Shown here: piece by piece, positions 7,352-13,803 of the stretch
How the letters are laid out: every line of letters starts with the position of its first letter
Numbering within the stretch: the stretch's first letter is position 1
Source: an uncultured Eubacterium sp.
GTDB lineage: Bacteria > Bacillota > Clostridia > Lachnospirales > Lachnospiraceae
NCBI GenBank assembly: GCA_910580075.1
Contig: CAJTVR010000080.1
Coordinates: forward strand, 1 to 22,311
Reading direction: 5' to 3'
Length of the DNA: 22,311 bases
Notes under the pieces: model-generated
Told to the model about the DNA's origin: nothing
The model's database searches: none
What the model saw: only the letters and a program-made list of their open reading frames with translations
Program-made: the position numbers and the translations under genes

Positions 7352-7548
7352 TTGAGGGGATAAACCAAAGCTAAAACCTTTTCAAGATACGGAATGACAA
7401 TCCGCTGGCTGTTTTCAATATAACCTGCCAGTATACGCGGGTTATTCAGCAGCGGAACAGCCATAAGATTTACTTTATGCTGCTCCTTATCTGAATATTG
7501 TAATTTTATAACCTTTTATTTTATCAAGACCAGATCAATTTTTTTCAT
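7348..7548 (-). pseudogene. Possible decayed or interrupted small gene downstream of spoVAB
   Basis: One reading frame on the minus strand starts with ATG at 7548 (MKKIDLVLIK), meets a TAA at 7518-7516, and then stays open for 55 protein-like codons to TGA at 7350-7348. The last 38 read MAVPLLNNPRILAGY..., rich in typical residues. No good ribosome binding site precedes either the ATG at 7548 or the internal ATG at 7464. An AAGGAG is 18 bases before the latter. I cannot name the family. It could be a remnant of a gene with a nonsense mutation, a C-terminal fragment, or a chance frame. The rest of the 7227-7572 gap holds only the promoter at 7323-7351. Confidence 0.3.
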
Positions 7549-7572
7549 TACTTAGCCATAGCCCCGATTCAG

Positions 7573-8004
7573 TCACGCTCCGCTGTCAAATCCGCGCAGG
7601 AAGTAAAAAAGACAGCCGCTCATTTTTCCAATCGCAATCACCGCAACCATCCATTCCAGTCCGATTTTCAGTTTCAGACGCCGCATCATAATCGGATATG
7701 CATTGATAATTTCCGCAAGTGCTACTGCCATACAGCCGACAAAAATACCTGCGCTGATGCCGAACAGCCCTAAAAAGATATGGCCCGCCGGAAAACGGAT
7801 GTCTGAAAATACCGACATAATATTGCCTGCGATTCCGCCAAGTATGGTGGCATTTTCATATGTGATAATATGCTTTGCCGTTTTTGATTTGCTGGCCATT
7901 TCCGGTATAATTCCAAGTTTGACGGCGATTGCAAAGCTGCCTGTAGCAACTGACAGCCCGAAGGCAAGGCCTAAAAATCCCAAAAATATATGCTCAGCTA
8001 ACAT
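7573..8004 (-). CDS. spoVAB: Stage V sporulation protein AB
   Basis: SpoVAB is a small integral membrane protein of the SpoVA group, which moves dipicolinic acid into the developing spore and out during germination. The 143-residue product is close in length to the Bacillus subtilis protein. It has several hydrophobic segments and recognisable stretches such as EHIFLGFLGLAFGLSVATG, YENATILGGIAGN, ISAGIFVGCMAVALAEIIN and VIAIGKMSG. The start at 8004 is preceded by AAGGGAAGAG and overlaps the last 11 bases of spoVAA, so the two are translationally coupled. A longer frame to 8031 would begin inside spoVAA without a better RBS. The other spoVA genes (AC, AD, AE, AF) do not follow here. Confidence 0.85.
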   Translation of the reverse strand: MLAEHIFLGFLGLAFGLSVATGSFAIAVKLGIIPEMASKSKTAKHIITYENATILGGIAGNIMSVFSDIRFPAGHIFLGLFGISAGIFVGCMAVALAEIINAYPIMMRRLKLKIGLEWMVAVIAIGKMSGCLFYFLRGFDSGA

Positions 8005-8644
8005 CGATGCTCTTCCCTTCCCGTCCGGCATTTTCTATAAATGTTTTGTCCACATCCTGTTCATATTTACGCATTTCCACCTGAATCGGTGTCGGGTCAT
8101 GCGTCACTTTCTTTTTTCCAATATGGTTATAAAAAATCATAATTCCAATCGGCATCCCGATCGCATAGCAGATTTCTATTTCCGTCACTCCGTCGGACTC
8201 TCTGCCAATAATCTGGGTATAGAGCTGTGAAAATACATCTGCTACCGCCACATCATTATTAAAGGTCATAATTGTAAATGCAGCTCCAAAAAAGATAACG
8301 ACACATAATACCGCAGTCTTTATCCGGTCCAGCATTTTATTCTCAGTGACATCTGCCTGGCATTCTACAATAAAGTCAGCTTCTCCTATATTTTGTACTT
8401 CCAGGTCCGGATACTCTTCATGAATACTTTGTATAATTTTTAATACAGAAAATACCTGTATCCGGTTCTTTTTCTTCTTTGGCGTATCTTTTTCCTGAAA
8501 CGTATAGATTTTCTTTTGCTTTAATTGTCTGAGAACTGCCTCACTGGTGCATTCCATGGATGCAATATCCTGTAAATACACCTGGTAATCCTGCACCACG
8601 ATATTCTGGTCTATTTTTAAATAAAGTGTATCCGGTGCTGCCAT
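7994..8644 (-). CDS. spoVAA: Stage V sporulation protein AA
   Basis: SpoVAA is the first protein of the spoVA operon of endospore formers, produced in the forespore and acting in the inner spore membrane in dipicolinic acid traffic. The 216-residue product has a soluble N-terminal half (DTLYLKIDQNIVVQDYQVYL...). Two membrane helices follow, around TAVLCVVIFFGAAFTIMTF and EICYAIGMPIGIMIFY, and the tail is basic and charged. GAGAGGG lies about ten bases before the ATG at 8644. A TTG at 8674 in the same frame has less support. It is linked to spoVAB by an 11-base overlap. Upstream is the LEA-like gene in the same direction, separated by 63 bases with a hairpin. Confidence 0.85.
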   Translation of the reverse strand: MAAPDTLYLKIDQNIVVQDYQVYLQDIASMECTSEAVLRQLKQKKIYTFQEKDTPKKKKNRIQVFSVLKIIQSIHEEYPDLEVQNIGEADFIVECQADVTENKMLDRIKTAVLCVVIFFGAAFTIMTFNNDVAVADVFSQLYTQIIGRESDGVTEIEICYAIGMPIGIMIFYNHIGKKKVTHDPTPIQVEMRKYEQDVDKTFIENAGREGKSIDVS

Positions 8645-8671
8645 TGCCGTTATACCCTCTCTTCCTGCAAA

Positions 8672-8697
8672 CAATTGCCGGACTTATGCCGGCATTG
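8672..8697 (-). terminator. Hairpin between the LEA-like gene and spoVAA (partial terminator)
   Basis: On the minus strand TGCCGG pairs with CCGGCA around a 7-base loop, extended by CAA/TTG across a bulge. A weak T tract (TTGTTTG) follows. It could terminate or attenuate transcription from the LEA-like gene into spoVAA rather than block it completely. Confidence 0.4.
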
Positions 8698-8707
8698 TTA
8701 TCTGCAT

Positions 8708-9325
8708 TTATGCCTGAAATTTTGCTTTTGCTGTATCCGCTTCTTTTGCCTGCCCGGATGCTTCCTTTATATGATCCCTGGCAGTATTCACAGCCGTTCC
8801 CGCTGTTCCGCTTACATAATAAAAAGCCTCCTTTGCCGCTTTTGCTGTCTTGCCGGATGCTTCTAAGACCGCCTCCTTTGCTGCTTTTGCTGCTGATCCT
8901 GCCTGGTCTGCTGCCTGTGACACTGCTTTTGCTGCCCCGGCCAGTCCGCCGGCTGCTGTGGCAGCCATATCTTCGGTCTTTTGAACTGCTGTTTCTGCAA
9001 TATCCTGTGTTTTATTTACGGCTGCCCGGGCCTTACTCTGGGTCCTGTATGCTGCTGTCCGCGCCAGGTCTGTCATCTCTTCCGCCGCTGCACGAACCTT
9101 ATTCTCTGTTTTATGTGCTGCTGTCCGGGCTGCATTTTCCGTCTTTTTCATAACCCCTTCTGCCACACGTTCGGATTTGAGCACAGCATCATCCATTTTT
9201 TCTACAAAAGTTCCTTTTTCTATCCCTGCCTGCTTTTCATTTAATGTCATATAATAAAATACACCTCCTGCAACTGCAATAATTAAAACTGCCGCCAGAC
9301 ACATTCTGTAAATTCGTCTGTTCAT
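8708..9325 (-). CDS. Membrane-anchored LEA-like alanine/lysine-rich repeat protein
   Basis: The 205-residue product has an N-terminal membrane anchor (about residues 8-26, MCLAAVLIIAVAGGVFYY). A long Ala/Lys/Thr/Glu-rich region with an 11-residue periodicity follows, for example ENAARTAAHKT, DLARTAAYRTQ, DIAETAVQKTE and DMAATAAGG. This pattern is typical of group 3 LEA proteins, which form amphipathic helices on drying and protect membranes and proteins. Start choice: GAGGGA lies six bases before the ATG at 9325. A 245-residue alternative from ATG 9445 has AGGA seven bases upstream but adds an arginine-rich tail before the anchor and is less likely. It lies just upstream of spoVAA-spoVAB and behind a sigma-F/G-like promoter, which points to a forespore role (inference). 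Confidence 0.7.
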   Translation of the reverse strand: MNRRIYRMCLAAVLIIAVAGGVFYYMTLNEKQAGIEKGTFVEKMDDAVLKSERVAEGVMKKTENAARTAAHKTENKVRAAAEEMTDLARTAAYRTQSKARAAVNKTQDIAETAVQKTEDMAATAAGGLAGAAKAVSQAADQAGSAAKAAKEAVLEASGKTAKAAKEAFYYVSGTAGTAVNTARDHIKEASGQAKEADTAKAKFQA

Positions 9326-9567
9326 CTGATTCCCTCGCTTTCCTGCAGCCCTTAGAACTGCGGTCTGTTTTTTCGTTCTAACCCGCCCCTCAAACACTGC
9401 TGATCTCCTCCCGGACTGCTGCCGCCTGCCTGCGGCTGGTTTCATCCTTTTGTCCTGTGTAAAGCCCTATTGATTTAGAATGCCCTGCGGGTATCCCTGA
9501 CTGAAATTGTGCAAAGGCTCTGAACACGGGTTGATATGAATATTCATTTTATATATTTTACTATAGA

Positions 9568-9596
9568 TAGTATGCTTCATTTTTGGAGAAGTATAC
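9568..9596 (-). promoter_or_regulatory. Forespore (sigma-F/sigma-G) type promoter of the LEA-like/spoVA block
   Basis: On the minus strand GTATA (9596-9592), a 17-base spacer and CATACTA (9574-9568) match the known forespore consensus (about GNATR, 17-18 bases, CATNNTA). Transcription would begin near 9561, giving a 5' leader of about 236 nt to ATG 9325 or about 116 nt to ATG 9445. The same bases also form a weak hairpin (GTATGCTTC/GAAGTATAC). The match is by eye and not scored. Confidence 0.5.
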
Positions 9597-9620
9597 AAAA
9601 AATAAATAAACTGTAAGGCA

Positions 9621-9665
9621 CAAAAAAATAACAGGCAAAACAGCACTGGCTGCCTTACCTGTTAT
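9621..9665 (-). terminator. Intrinsic terminator of the hemerythrin-coaBC transcript
   Basis: Read on the minus strand, ATAACAGG pairs with CCTGTTAT, with an inner CAGC/GCTG, and is directly followed by seven T residues (plus-strand A run at 9622-9628). This is a good rho-independent terminator. It lies about 250 bases beyond the coaBC stop codon, so the 3' UTR contains the repeat copy at 9823-9890. A competing 8-bp pair, GTAAGGCA (9613-9620) with TGCCTTAC (9651-9658), interleaves with it. Confidence 0.65.
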
Positions 9666-9822
9666 GGATTTCCTGTCTCTTAAATTTTCTGGCATTAAAA
9701 CGTTCTTTTAGTTCCTGTCATTTAAACTTCCGCTTATATGACTTTCTTCTTATGGGATTCCCGAACGCCAGGGCATCAGGCACCGGTCCGTCCGCCGCCA
9801 CAGTCTGGAAGCAGAAAATTTA

Positions 9823-9890
9823 GAAGTTCTTACTGTTCGCAGGCGGAACAGAAAAAGGAAAAAGTGTCTCCGCCCGGCGTCCGGGTAACC
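9823..9890. repeat. Right half of the long-hairpin repeat (R3)
   Basis: The 68 bases match 2160-2227 at 63 positions, including the arm core AACAGAAAAAGGAAAAAG and the terminus GGCGTCCGGGTAACC. The expected left arm is missing or replaced by unrelated sequence (about 9758-9822). There a CCGAACGCCAGGG stretch recalls the left terminus of other copies, and TCCGCC can pair with GGCGGA of the right half. It lies in the 3' UTR of coaBC. Confidence 0.7.
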
Positions 9891-9891
9891 C

Positions 9892-9920
9892 ATAGACTGC
9901 CCGGTGTCCGGGTAGTCTAT
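9892..9920. repeat. Perfect hairpin overlapping the coaBC stop codon
   Basis: The bases 9892-9904 and 9908-9920 pair over 13 positions (one G-T) around a TGT loop, with a CCCGG/CCGGG core and ATAGACT/AGTCTAT ends. The last coaBC codon and its TAG stop (9919-9917) lie in the right arm. A T6 run follows on the plus strand, where no gene ends. The inner sequence GTCCGGGTA is shared with the repeat terminus. Confidence 0.6.
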
Positions 9921-11122
9921 ATTTTTTCAATACTTCCCAGCTGTGCCAAAATTGCATCAAATATCGCAGCTGCTGTTTCATCCTTGCTCATCTTAGGCAG
10001 ATTTTTTACTTCATTTTCTGTAATCAGCGTAACAATATTTGTATCTGTGCCAAACCCGGCACCTTCCATACGAAGGTTATTTGCAACAATCAGATTCAGA
10101 TTCTTTTTATGCAGTTTTGCAGCAGAATTCTTTAGCATATGTTCTGTCTCCATTGAAAAACCGCATAAAAACTGCCCCTTTTTCCTGGCTGACATGCTTC
10201 CTATAATATCCTGCGTCCGTTCCAGTTTCAGTACGCTTTCAGAATCTTTTTTCTTGATTTTTTCTTCTGCTGCATGCACCGGGCGGTAATCTGCGACTGC
10301 TGCTGCCATAACTGCAATGTCCTGGCTGTCAAACACAGCATCTACTGCTTCATACATTTCCTGAGCTGTTGTCACCTGCACTGCCTTTACGCCAGACGGA
10401 ACATGCAGATTTACCGGCCCTGTAACAAGCAGGACTTCTGCTCCTCTGTATGCCGCATTTCGTGCCAGAGCATAGCCCATCTTTCCGGTAGAATGGTTTG
10501 TAATAAAACGTACCGGGTCGATTGCTTCCCTGGTCGGCCCTGCTGTCACCAGCACACGTTTTCCAGCCAGGTCTTTTTCAAAAGCAGCTTCATATAAAAT
10601 ATATTCCAGCAGTTCCTCCGGTTCCGGCATCTTGCCTTTTCCGGTGTCGCCGCAGGCAAGATAGCCGCTCGCAGGCTCTACAACATGGTATCCGTATGAC
10701 CTGATTTTTTGAATATTCGCCTGTGTCGCCGCATGTTCAAACATATGCGTATTCATAGCAGGGACCACATAGACCGGAGCTGTCGCTGCAAGCATCGTGG
10801 TGGAAAGCATATCGTCTGCAATTCCGCCTGCAAGCTTTGCTATGATATTTGCCGTGGCCGGTGCAATCATAATAACATCCGCTTCCTGTGCCATCGCAAC
10901 GTGGGCTACCTGATATCCGCTGTCGCGGTCAAAAACGTCGTCTGCTGTCCTGTTCCCTGTCAATGCTTCAAATACGGACGGAGAAATCATCTTCTGTGCA
11001 TTTTGTGTCATAATGACATGTACATCTGCATGTAATTTTACGAGCATACTGGCAAGACCAGCCGCCTTGTAAGCAGCAATTCCCCCTGTGACTCCCAGTA
11101 ATATATGCTTTCCTGTGAGCAT
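9917..11122 (-). CDS. coaBC: Bifunctional phosphopantothenoylcysteine decarboxylase / phosphopantothenate-cysteine ligase
   Basis: CoaBC carries out two steps of coenzyme A synthesis: ligation of cysteine to 4'-phosphopantothenate (CoaB) and FMN-dependent decarboxylation (CoaC). The 401 residues show both parts. The N-terminal flavoprotein CoaC has GVTGGIAAYKA, the catalytic histidine H74 in QVAHVAMA, PAMN at 121-124, and C157 in GYLACGDTGKGKMPEPEE. The C-terminal CoaB has TAGPTREAIDPVRFITNHSTG and a lysine-rich KIKKK motif. GGGAGG lies six bases before the ATG. The hemerythrin gene stops 14 bases upstream, so they form an operon. The final residues SIEKI and the stop lie in a hairpin next to a repeat copy, which may have reshaped the C-terminus. 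Confidence 0.95.
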   Translation of the reverse strand: MLTGKHILLGVTGGIAAYKAAGLASMLVKLHADVHVIMTQNAQKMISPSVFEALTGNRTADDVFDRDSGYQVAHVAMAQEADVIMIAPATANIIAKLAGGIADDMLSTTMLAATAPVYVVPAMNTHMFEHAATQANIQKIRSYGYHVVEPASGYLACGDTGKGKMPEPEELLEYILYEAAFEKDLAGKRVLVTAGPTREAIDPVRFITNHSTGKMGYALARNAAYRGAEVLLVTGPVNLHVPSGVKAVQVTTAQEMYEAVDAVFDSQDIAVMAAAVADYRPVHAAEEKIKKKDSESVLKLERTQDIIGSMSARKKGQFLCGFSMETEHMLKNSAAKLHKKNLNLIVANNLRMEGAGFGTDTNIVTLITENEVKNLPKMSKDETAAAIFDAILAQLGSIEKI

Positions 11123-11136
11123 GCTGTGCCTCCCTG

Positions 11137-11958
11137 TTATACTTCCAGCGGAATTTTTTTATCTGTATAAAGAATATGATTAATCAGCCATCCTAGCAGA
11201 AATTCAATCAGGCTGTTTAAGTATACTTTCGGATCCCCGTCTACAGCATCCAGATCAATATCTTCGATACGCTGTACAAAAGATTCATGTGCTCTTCTTT
11301 GTGCCGCAAGCCCTTCATAACGAATGCGTTCCATATAATCTTCTTCGTCTTTAAAATGGCCCACCGTATAATCTTTCAGCTCAGTCAGCACATCCATAAT
11401 CTCATCATACCCGTCAAACGAAAAATCTTCATGCAGCATGCGGTAAGCCTTATCTGTAATGCGGAACAGCTCTTTATGCTCTTCATCTACAAAATCAATA
11501 CCTGTACGGTACTCATCCAAAAATTCACACGGATTTTCCTTTACCATCCATTCTTCGAGTTTCGGCAGTTTTCCGATCATTACGTCACTCGATAAAATAT
11601 GGTGGTACAGCCAGCGCGCAAGATATGCCATCAGATCTGAAAGCAGTTTCTGCTGCTGTTCGAAACCGTCTATATCAGCAAAACTCCATTCCCGGATTTT
11701 ATCGCGGAATACCATATGCTGGCTGCGCTGCAGAATCAGTTCCGGATCACGTATCTGTTCCATATACGCTTCTTCATGCGAAAAATGATGTTCTGCATAA
11801 TCATCCAGTTCTTCGATTATTTTTTTAACTTCTTCATAACGGTCTGCATAACCATTTTTTGCCAGTTCTGCGCCTTTGTTTATGAGTTCAAACAAATGTC
11901 TGTGTTCATCATCAATCTGAGAAACTCCTATCAGGCAGTCATCTGTAAATTGAAACAT
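11137..11958 (-). CDS. Bacteriohemerythrin with two tandem hemerythrin domains
   Basis: Hemerythrins bind O2 (or sense redox state or iron) at a non-haem di-iron centre. The 273-residue cytoplasmic protein holds two complete domains. Domain 1 has H19, H58, E62, H81, H120 and D125. Domain 2 has H161, H201, E205, H224, H261 and D266. All are in the usual contexts (DDEH, HFxxEE, WLxxHIxxxD). The usual family member has one domain of about 135 residues, so this is an internal duplication with both metal sites kept. GGGAGGA lies about nine bases before the ATG, and the promoter is at 11997-12026. In an anaerobe a role in oxygen scavenging or sensing is plausible. It is co-transcribed with coaBC. 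Confidence 0.9.
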   Translation of the reverse strand: MFQFTDDCLIGVSQIDDEHRHLFELINKGAELAKNGYADRYEEVKKIIEELDDYAEHHFSHEEAYMEQIRDPELILQRSQHMVFRDKIREWSFADIDGFEQQQKLLSDLMAYLARWLYHHILSSDVMIGKLPKLEEWMVKENPCEFLDEYRTGIDFVDEEHKELFRITDKAYRMLHEDFSFDGYDEIMDVLTELKDYTVGHFKDEEDYMERIRYEGLAAQRRAHESFVQRIEDIDLDAVDGDPKVYLNSLIEFLLGWLINHILYTDKKIPLEV

Positions 11959-11996
11959 TTCTATTATCCTCCCTGTAATTATATAGTCTGCACATG

Positions 11997-12026
11997 ATTA
12001 TACCATAAAGGAAGATGTCTCTGCAA
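11997..12026 (-). promoter_or_regulatory. Promoter of the hemerythrin-coaBC operon
   Basis: On the minus strand TTGCAG (12026-12021), an 18-base spacer and a perfect TATAAT (12002-11997) are preceded by TGG, which makes an extended -10. The predicted start is near 11990, about 30 nt before the hemerythrin ATG. An imperfect CCAGG/CCTGG plus CAGC/GCTG hairpin at about 12068-12096 lies between this promoter and the end of the upstream gene and may be its terminator, though no T run follows. Confidence 0.65.
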
Positions 12027-12124
12027 ATTATTTCTTGGTCAATCCATAAAATATCATAGTGCGGCTGCCAGGGAACAGCAGACTCCGCTGCCTGGGACGG
12101 AATGAATAACTGTCTCTGCAGCAT

Positions 12125-13111
12125 TTATTCCTCCCGGTGCGATTCTGCCTCTGCCCGATGCCTGGCAAGTACCTGGTTTACCCTTTCAAGGCGTGTGCGC
12201 AGATCATCTGCTGAATCTGCATTGCCTCCTGATATACTTTCCGTCCAGCGCATCTGTTCTATATAATGAAGCGGCTCATCCTGTATATCCGGCGCTGCGT
12301 AATTATGCTCCCATGCTTCCGTCCCGGTTCCTTGTTTATGATCAAGGCCTTTCAGCACATTCTGGTCTGTCGTTACCAGTAACACGGAATGTTCCCACAA
12401 AGCGTTCACTTCATCCGTAAACTCAGCCAGCGCATCAATATCATTATCCGGCGCATCATACGGCATTCCGGCGCTGAAACTGACACTGCCCTGTTTTTGA
12501 GCATGTCTGCCGGAAGCATCAAAACTGAACAGCTCATATGAATAGCTGCCCGCTCCCTGTCCGAAATAAGGGTTATACTGCAGCAGATATGCTCCGGTTT
12601 CATCCTGATAAAGCGCATATGTCCTCCATCCGGCATGACTGACAGATAACGTATCTGAATAAAGCACAGCATCCTCTGATTCCACGGTAAACTCAGCCAG
12701 CCCTTCCTTTTGCATCCCGGTTAAATCAATCCGTATGGTCTCAGGATTTCCGTCATGCGTCAGGTCTGCCAGCCAGACTCTGCTTTTATGTACCATCCCG
12801 CTATCCCGTTTCCTGTTCTTAGTTTTCCCGGTATCTTCATTCTGAGTGCCATCTGCAGTCTGATTTGCAGCCTCTTGGACATTACCCGTTTCATAACCGG
12901 CTTTTTTACCATCTGCCGCTAAAACACGCACGCTGCTGTCATTTACTGTCTTACAGTCCTGCTTTATCCCATTTTGCTGAACTGCCGTTATATCAATGCT
13001 CATTGGAGCGTCTTCTGACAGAGCAGCGCCAAATGCTATAGCTGACAGAAAGGCTGCCGCAGCCACTGCAGCTGATAATTTTCTATCACGAAATATATTT
13101 TTAATTTTCAT
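12125..13111 (-). CDS. Exported or membrane-anchored protein of unknown function (328 aa)
   Basis: I do not recognise the family. The basic start MKIKNIFRDRK and the hydrophobic stretch SAAVAAAAFLSAIAFGAAL form a signal peptide or anchor (about residues 12-31). A low-complexity Asn/Thr/Asp/Lys-rich linker follows (about 70-105), then a globular part beginning VWLADLTHDGNPETIRIDL. Its D-x-[ST]-x-D-G pattern resembles the calcium-binding or VCBS/FG-GAP-like start of secreted Firmicute proteins. The tail is highly charged. There are no cysteines beyond one near residue 53. AAAGGAG lies eight bases before the ATG, and a near-consensus promoter lies at 13169-13197. It is monocistronic and divergent from the DUF1801 gene. 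Confidence 0.7.
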   Translation of the reverse strand: MKIKNIFRDRKLSAAVAAAAFLSAIAFGAALSEDAPMSIDITAVQQNGIKQDCKTVNDSSVRVLAADGKKAGYETGNVQEAANQTADGTQNEDTGKTKNRKRDSGMVHKSRVWLADLTHDGNPETIRIDLTGMQKEGLAEFTVESEDAVLYSDTLSVSHAGWRTYALYQDETGAYLLQYNPYFGQGAGSYSYELFSFDASGRHAQKQGSVSFSAGMPYDAPDNDIDALAEFTDEVNALWEHSVLLVTTDQNVLKGLDHKQGTGTEAWEHNYAAPDIQDEPLHYIEQMRWTESISGGNADSADDLRTRLERVNQVLARHRAEAESHREE

Positions 13112-13168
13112 CTAAACATCTCCTTTTTCAAATTCCACTGGTCTGCCAGGCAGAATCTTATGAATACT

Positions 13169-13197
13169 ATTATATTCCTTTAAAAAGTAATCGTCAA
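13169..13197 (-). promoter_or_regulatory. Promoter of the 328-aa exported protein gene
   Basis: On the minus strand TTGACG (13197-13192), a 17-base spacer and TATAAT (13174-13169) form a near-perfect sigma-A promoter, about 57 bases before the ATG at 13111. Confidence 0.75.
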
Positions 13198-13229
13198 CTG
13201 AAAATGTCTGCGTTAAAATTAAAAACTGC

Positions 13230-13258
13230 TTTCATTTTGGGTGAAACGGATTTATAAT
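13230..13258 (+). promoter_or_regulatory. Promoter of the DUF1801 gene
   Basis: A perfect TATAAT (13253-13258) lies 39 bases before the ATG at 13297. The best -35 at a 17-base spacing is TTTCAT (13230-13235), which is weak. It is divergent from the promoter at 13169-13197. Confidence 0.45.
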
Positions 13259-13296
13259 AAAGCAGCGCAAATCATAATTTACGGAGGAAACGGAAT

Positions 13297-13692
13297 ATGT
13301 GGATATGCCCAAAATGCGGGAGAGAATTTAAAAGAACAAATCAAGGCCATTACTGCGGAAAAGCGCCCGAAACAGTATTAGAATATATAGATTCGCAGCC
13401 TGTGGAAACACACACACACTTAACAGAAATGATGACGATATTACAAAACAGTGTTCCCTGCGTAAATGAACGTATTTTATGGAGCATGCCGTATTATGAG
13501 AAAGAAGGAAAATCCATTTCATTTTCTGCCTGTAAAAAACACATCAGTTTTTATGCAGGGGCTGAAGCTATTGAAAAGTTTGCATTCGAGTTAAACGAAT
13601 TTGTCACTAAAAAAAATGCCATATACTTTCCTTATGACCAGGCATTACCTGCAAAATTAATTGAACATATTGCAAAATGGTGTCTGAGCTGA
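13297..13692 (+). CDS. Zinc-ribbon plus DUF1801 (YdhG-like) protein
   Basis: The 131-residue protein begins with a small zinc-ribbon-like motif, MWICPKCGREFKRTNQGHYCG, which carries CxxC and a second H/C pair. A DUF1801/YdhG-type domain follows, with the usual features: ERILWSMPYYEKEGKSISFSACKKHISFYAGAEA. DUF1801 proteins resemble the frataxin-like fold and some were proposed as iron chaperones, but their role is not settled. GGAGG lies nine bases before the ATG. It appears monocistronic. A CCCG/CGGG pair followed by a T6 run (13703-13735) may be a weak terminator. Confidence 0.75.
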   Translation: MWICPKCGREFKRTNQGHYCGKAPETVLEYIDSQPVETHTHLTEMMTILQNSVPCVNERILWSMPYYEKEGKSISFSACKKHISFYAGAEAIEKFAFELNEFVTKKNAIYFPYDQALPAKLIEHIAKWCLS

Positions 13693-13736
13693 GCTGATCA
13701 CTTCCCGTTTATTTCAAGAGCCGGGCCTGTTTTTTC

Positions 13737-13765
13737 TTTACAACACTACCATACAACGCTATAAT
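13737..13765 (+). promoter_or_regulatory. Promoter of the AICAR formyltransferase gene
   Basis: TTTACA (13737-13742), a 17-base spacer and a perfect TATAAT (13760-13765) lie 39 bases before the ATG at 13804. No purine riboswitch or PurR-like box was recognised in the short 5' UTR. Confidence 0.75.
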
Positions 13766-13803
13766 AAGAACAGTCAAAATTTACTACTAAAGGAGAATCT
13801 GCC

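Noticed and set aside
8560..9153. 197-residue leucine/proline-rich plus-strand frame
   Set aside because: It is the antisense shadow of the Ala/Lys-rich LEA-like gene, whose codon bias keeps opposite frames open.
9326..9445. 40-residue N-terminal extension of the LEA-like protein
   Set aside because: It would place an arginine-rich tail before the membrane anchor, and the start at 9325 has the better GAGGGA box. It is not excluded, because the predicted promoter leaves a long leader.
8675..9445. Tandem repeats in the LEA-like gene considered as a CRISPR or DNA satellite
   Set aside because: The periodicity is at protein level (11 residues) with divergent codons and no constant repeats separated by unique spacers.
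9570..9596. GTATGCTTC/GAAGTATAC hairpin as a regulatory structure
   Set aside because: The pairing is short with a G-T pair, and the same bases are better explained as a forespore promoter.
9738..10289. 183-residue plus-strand frame
   Set aside because: It reads through the repeat half copy and then antisense to coaBC, with no ribosome binding site. Similar peptides arise wherever this repeat is translated.
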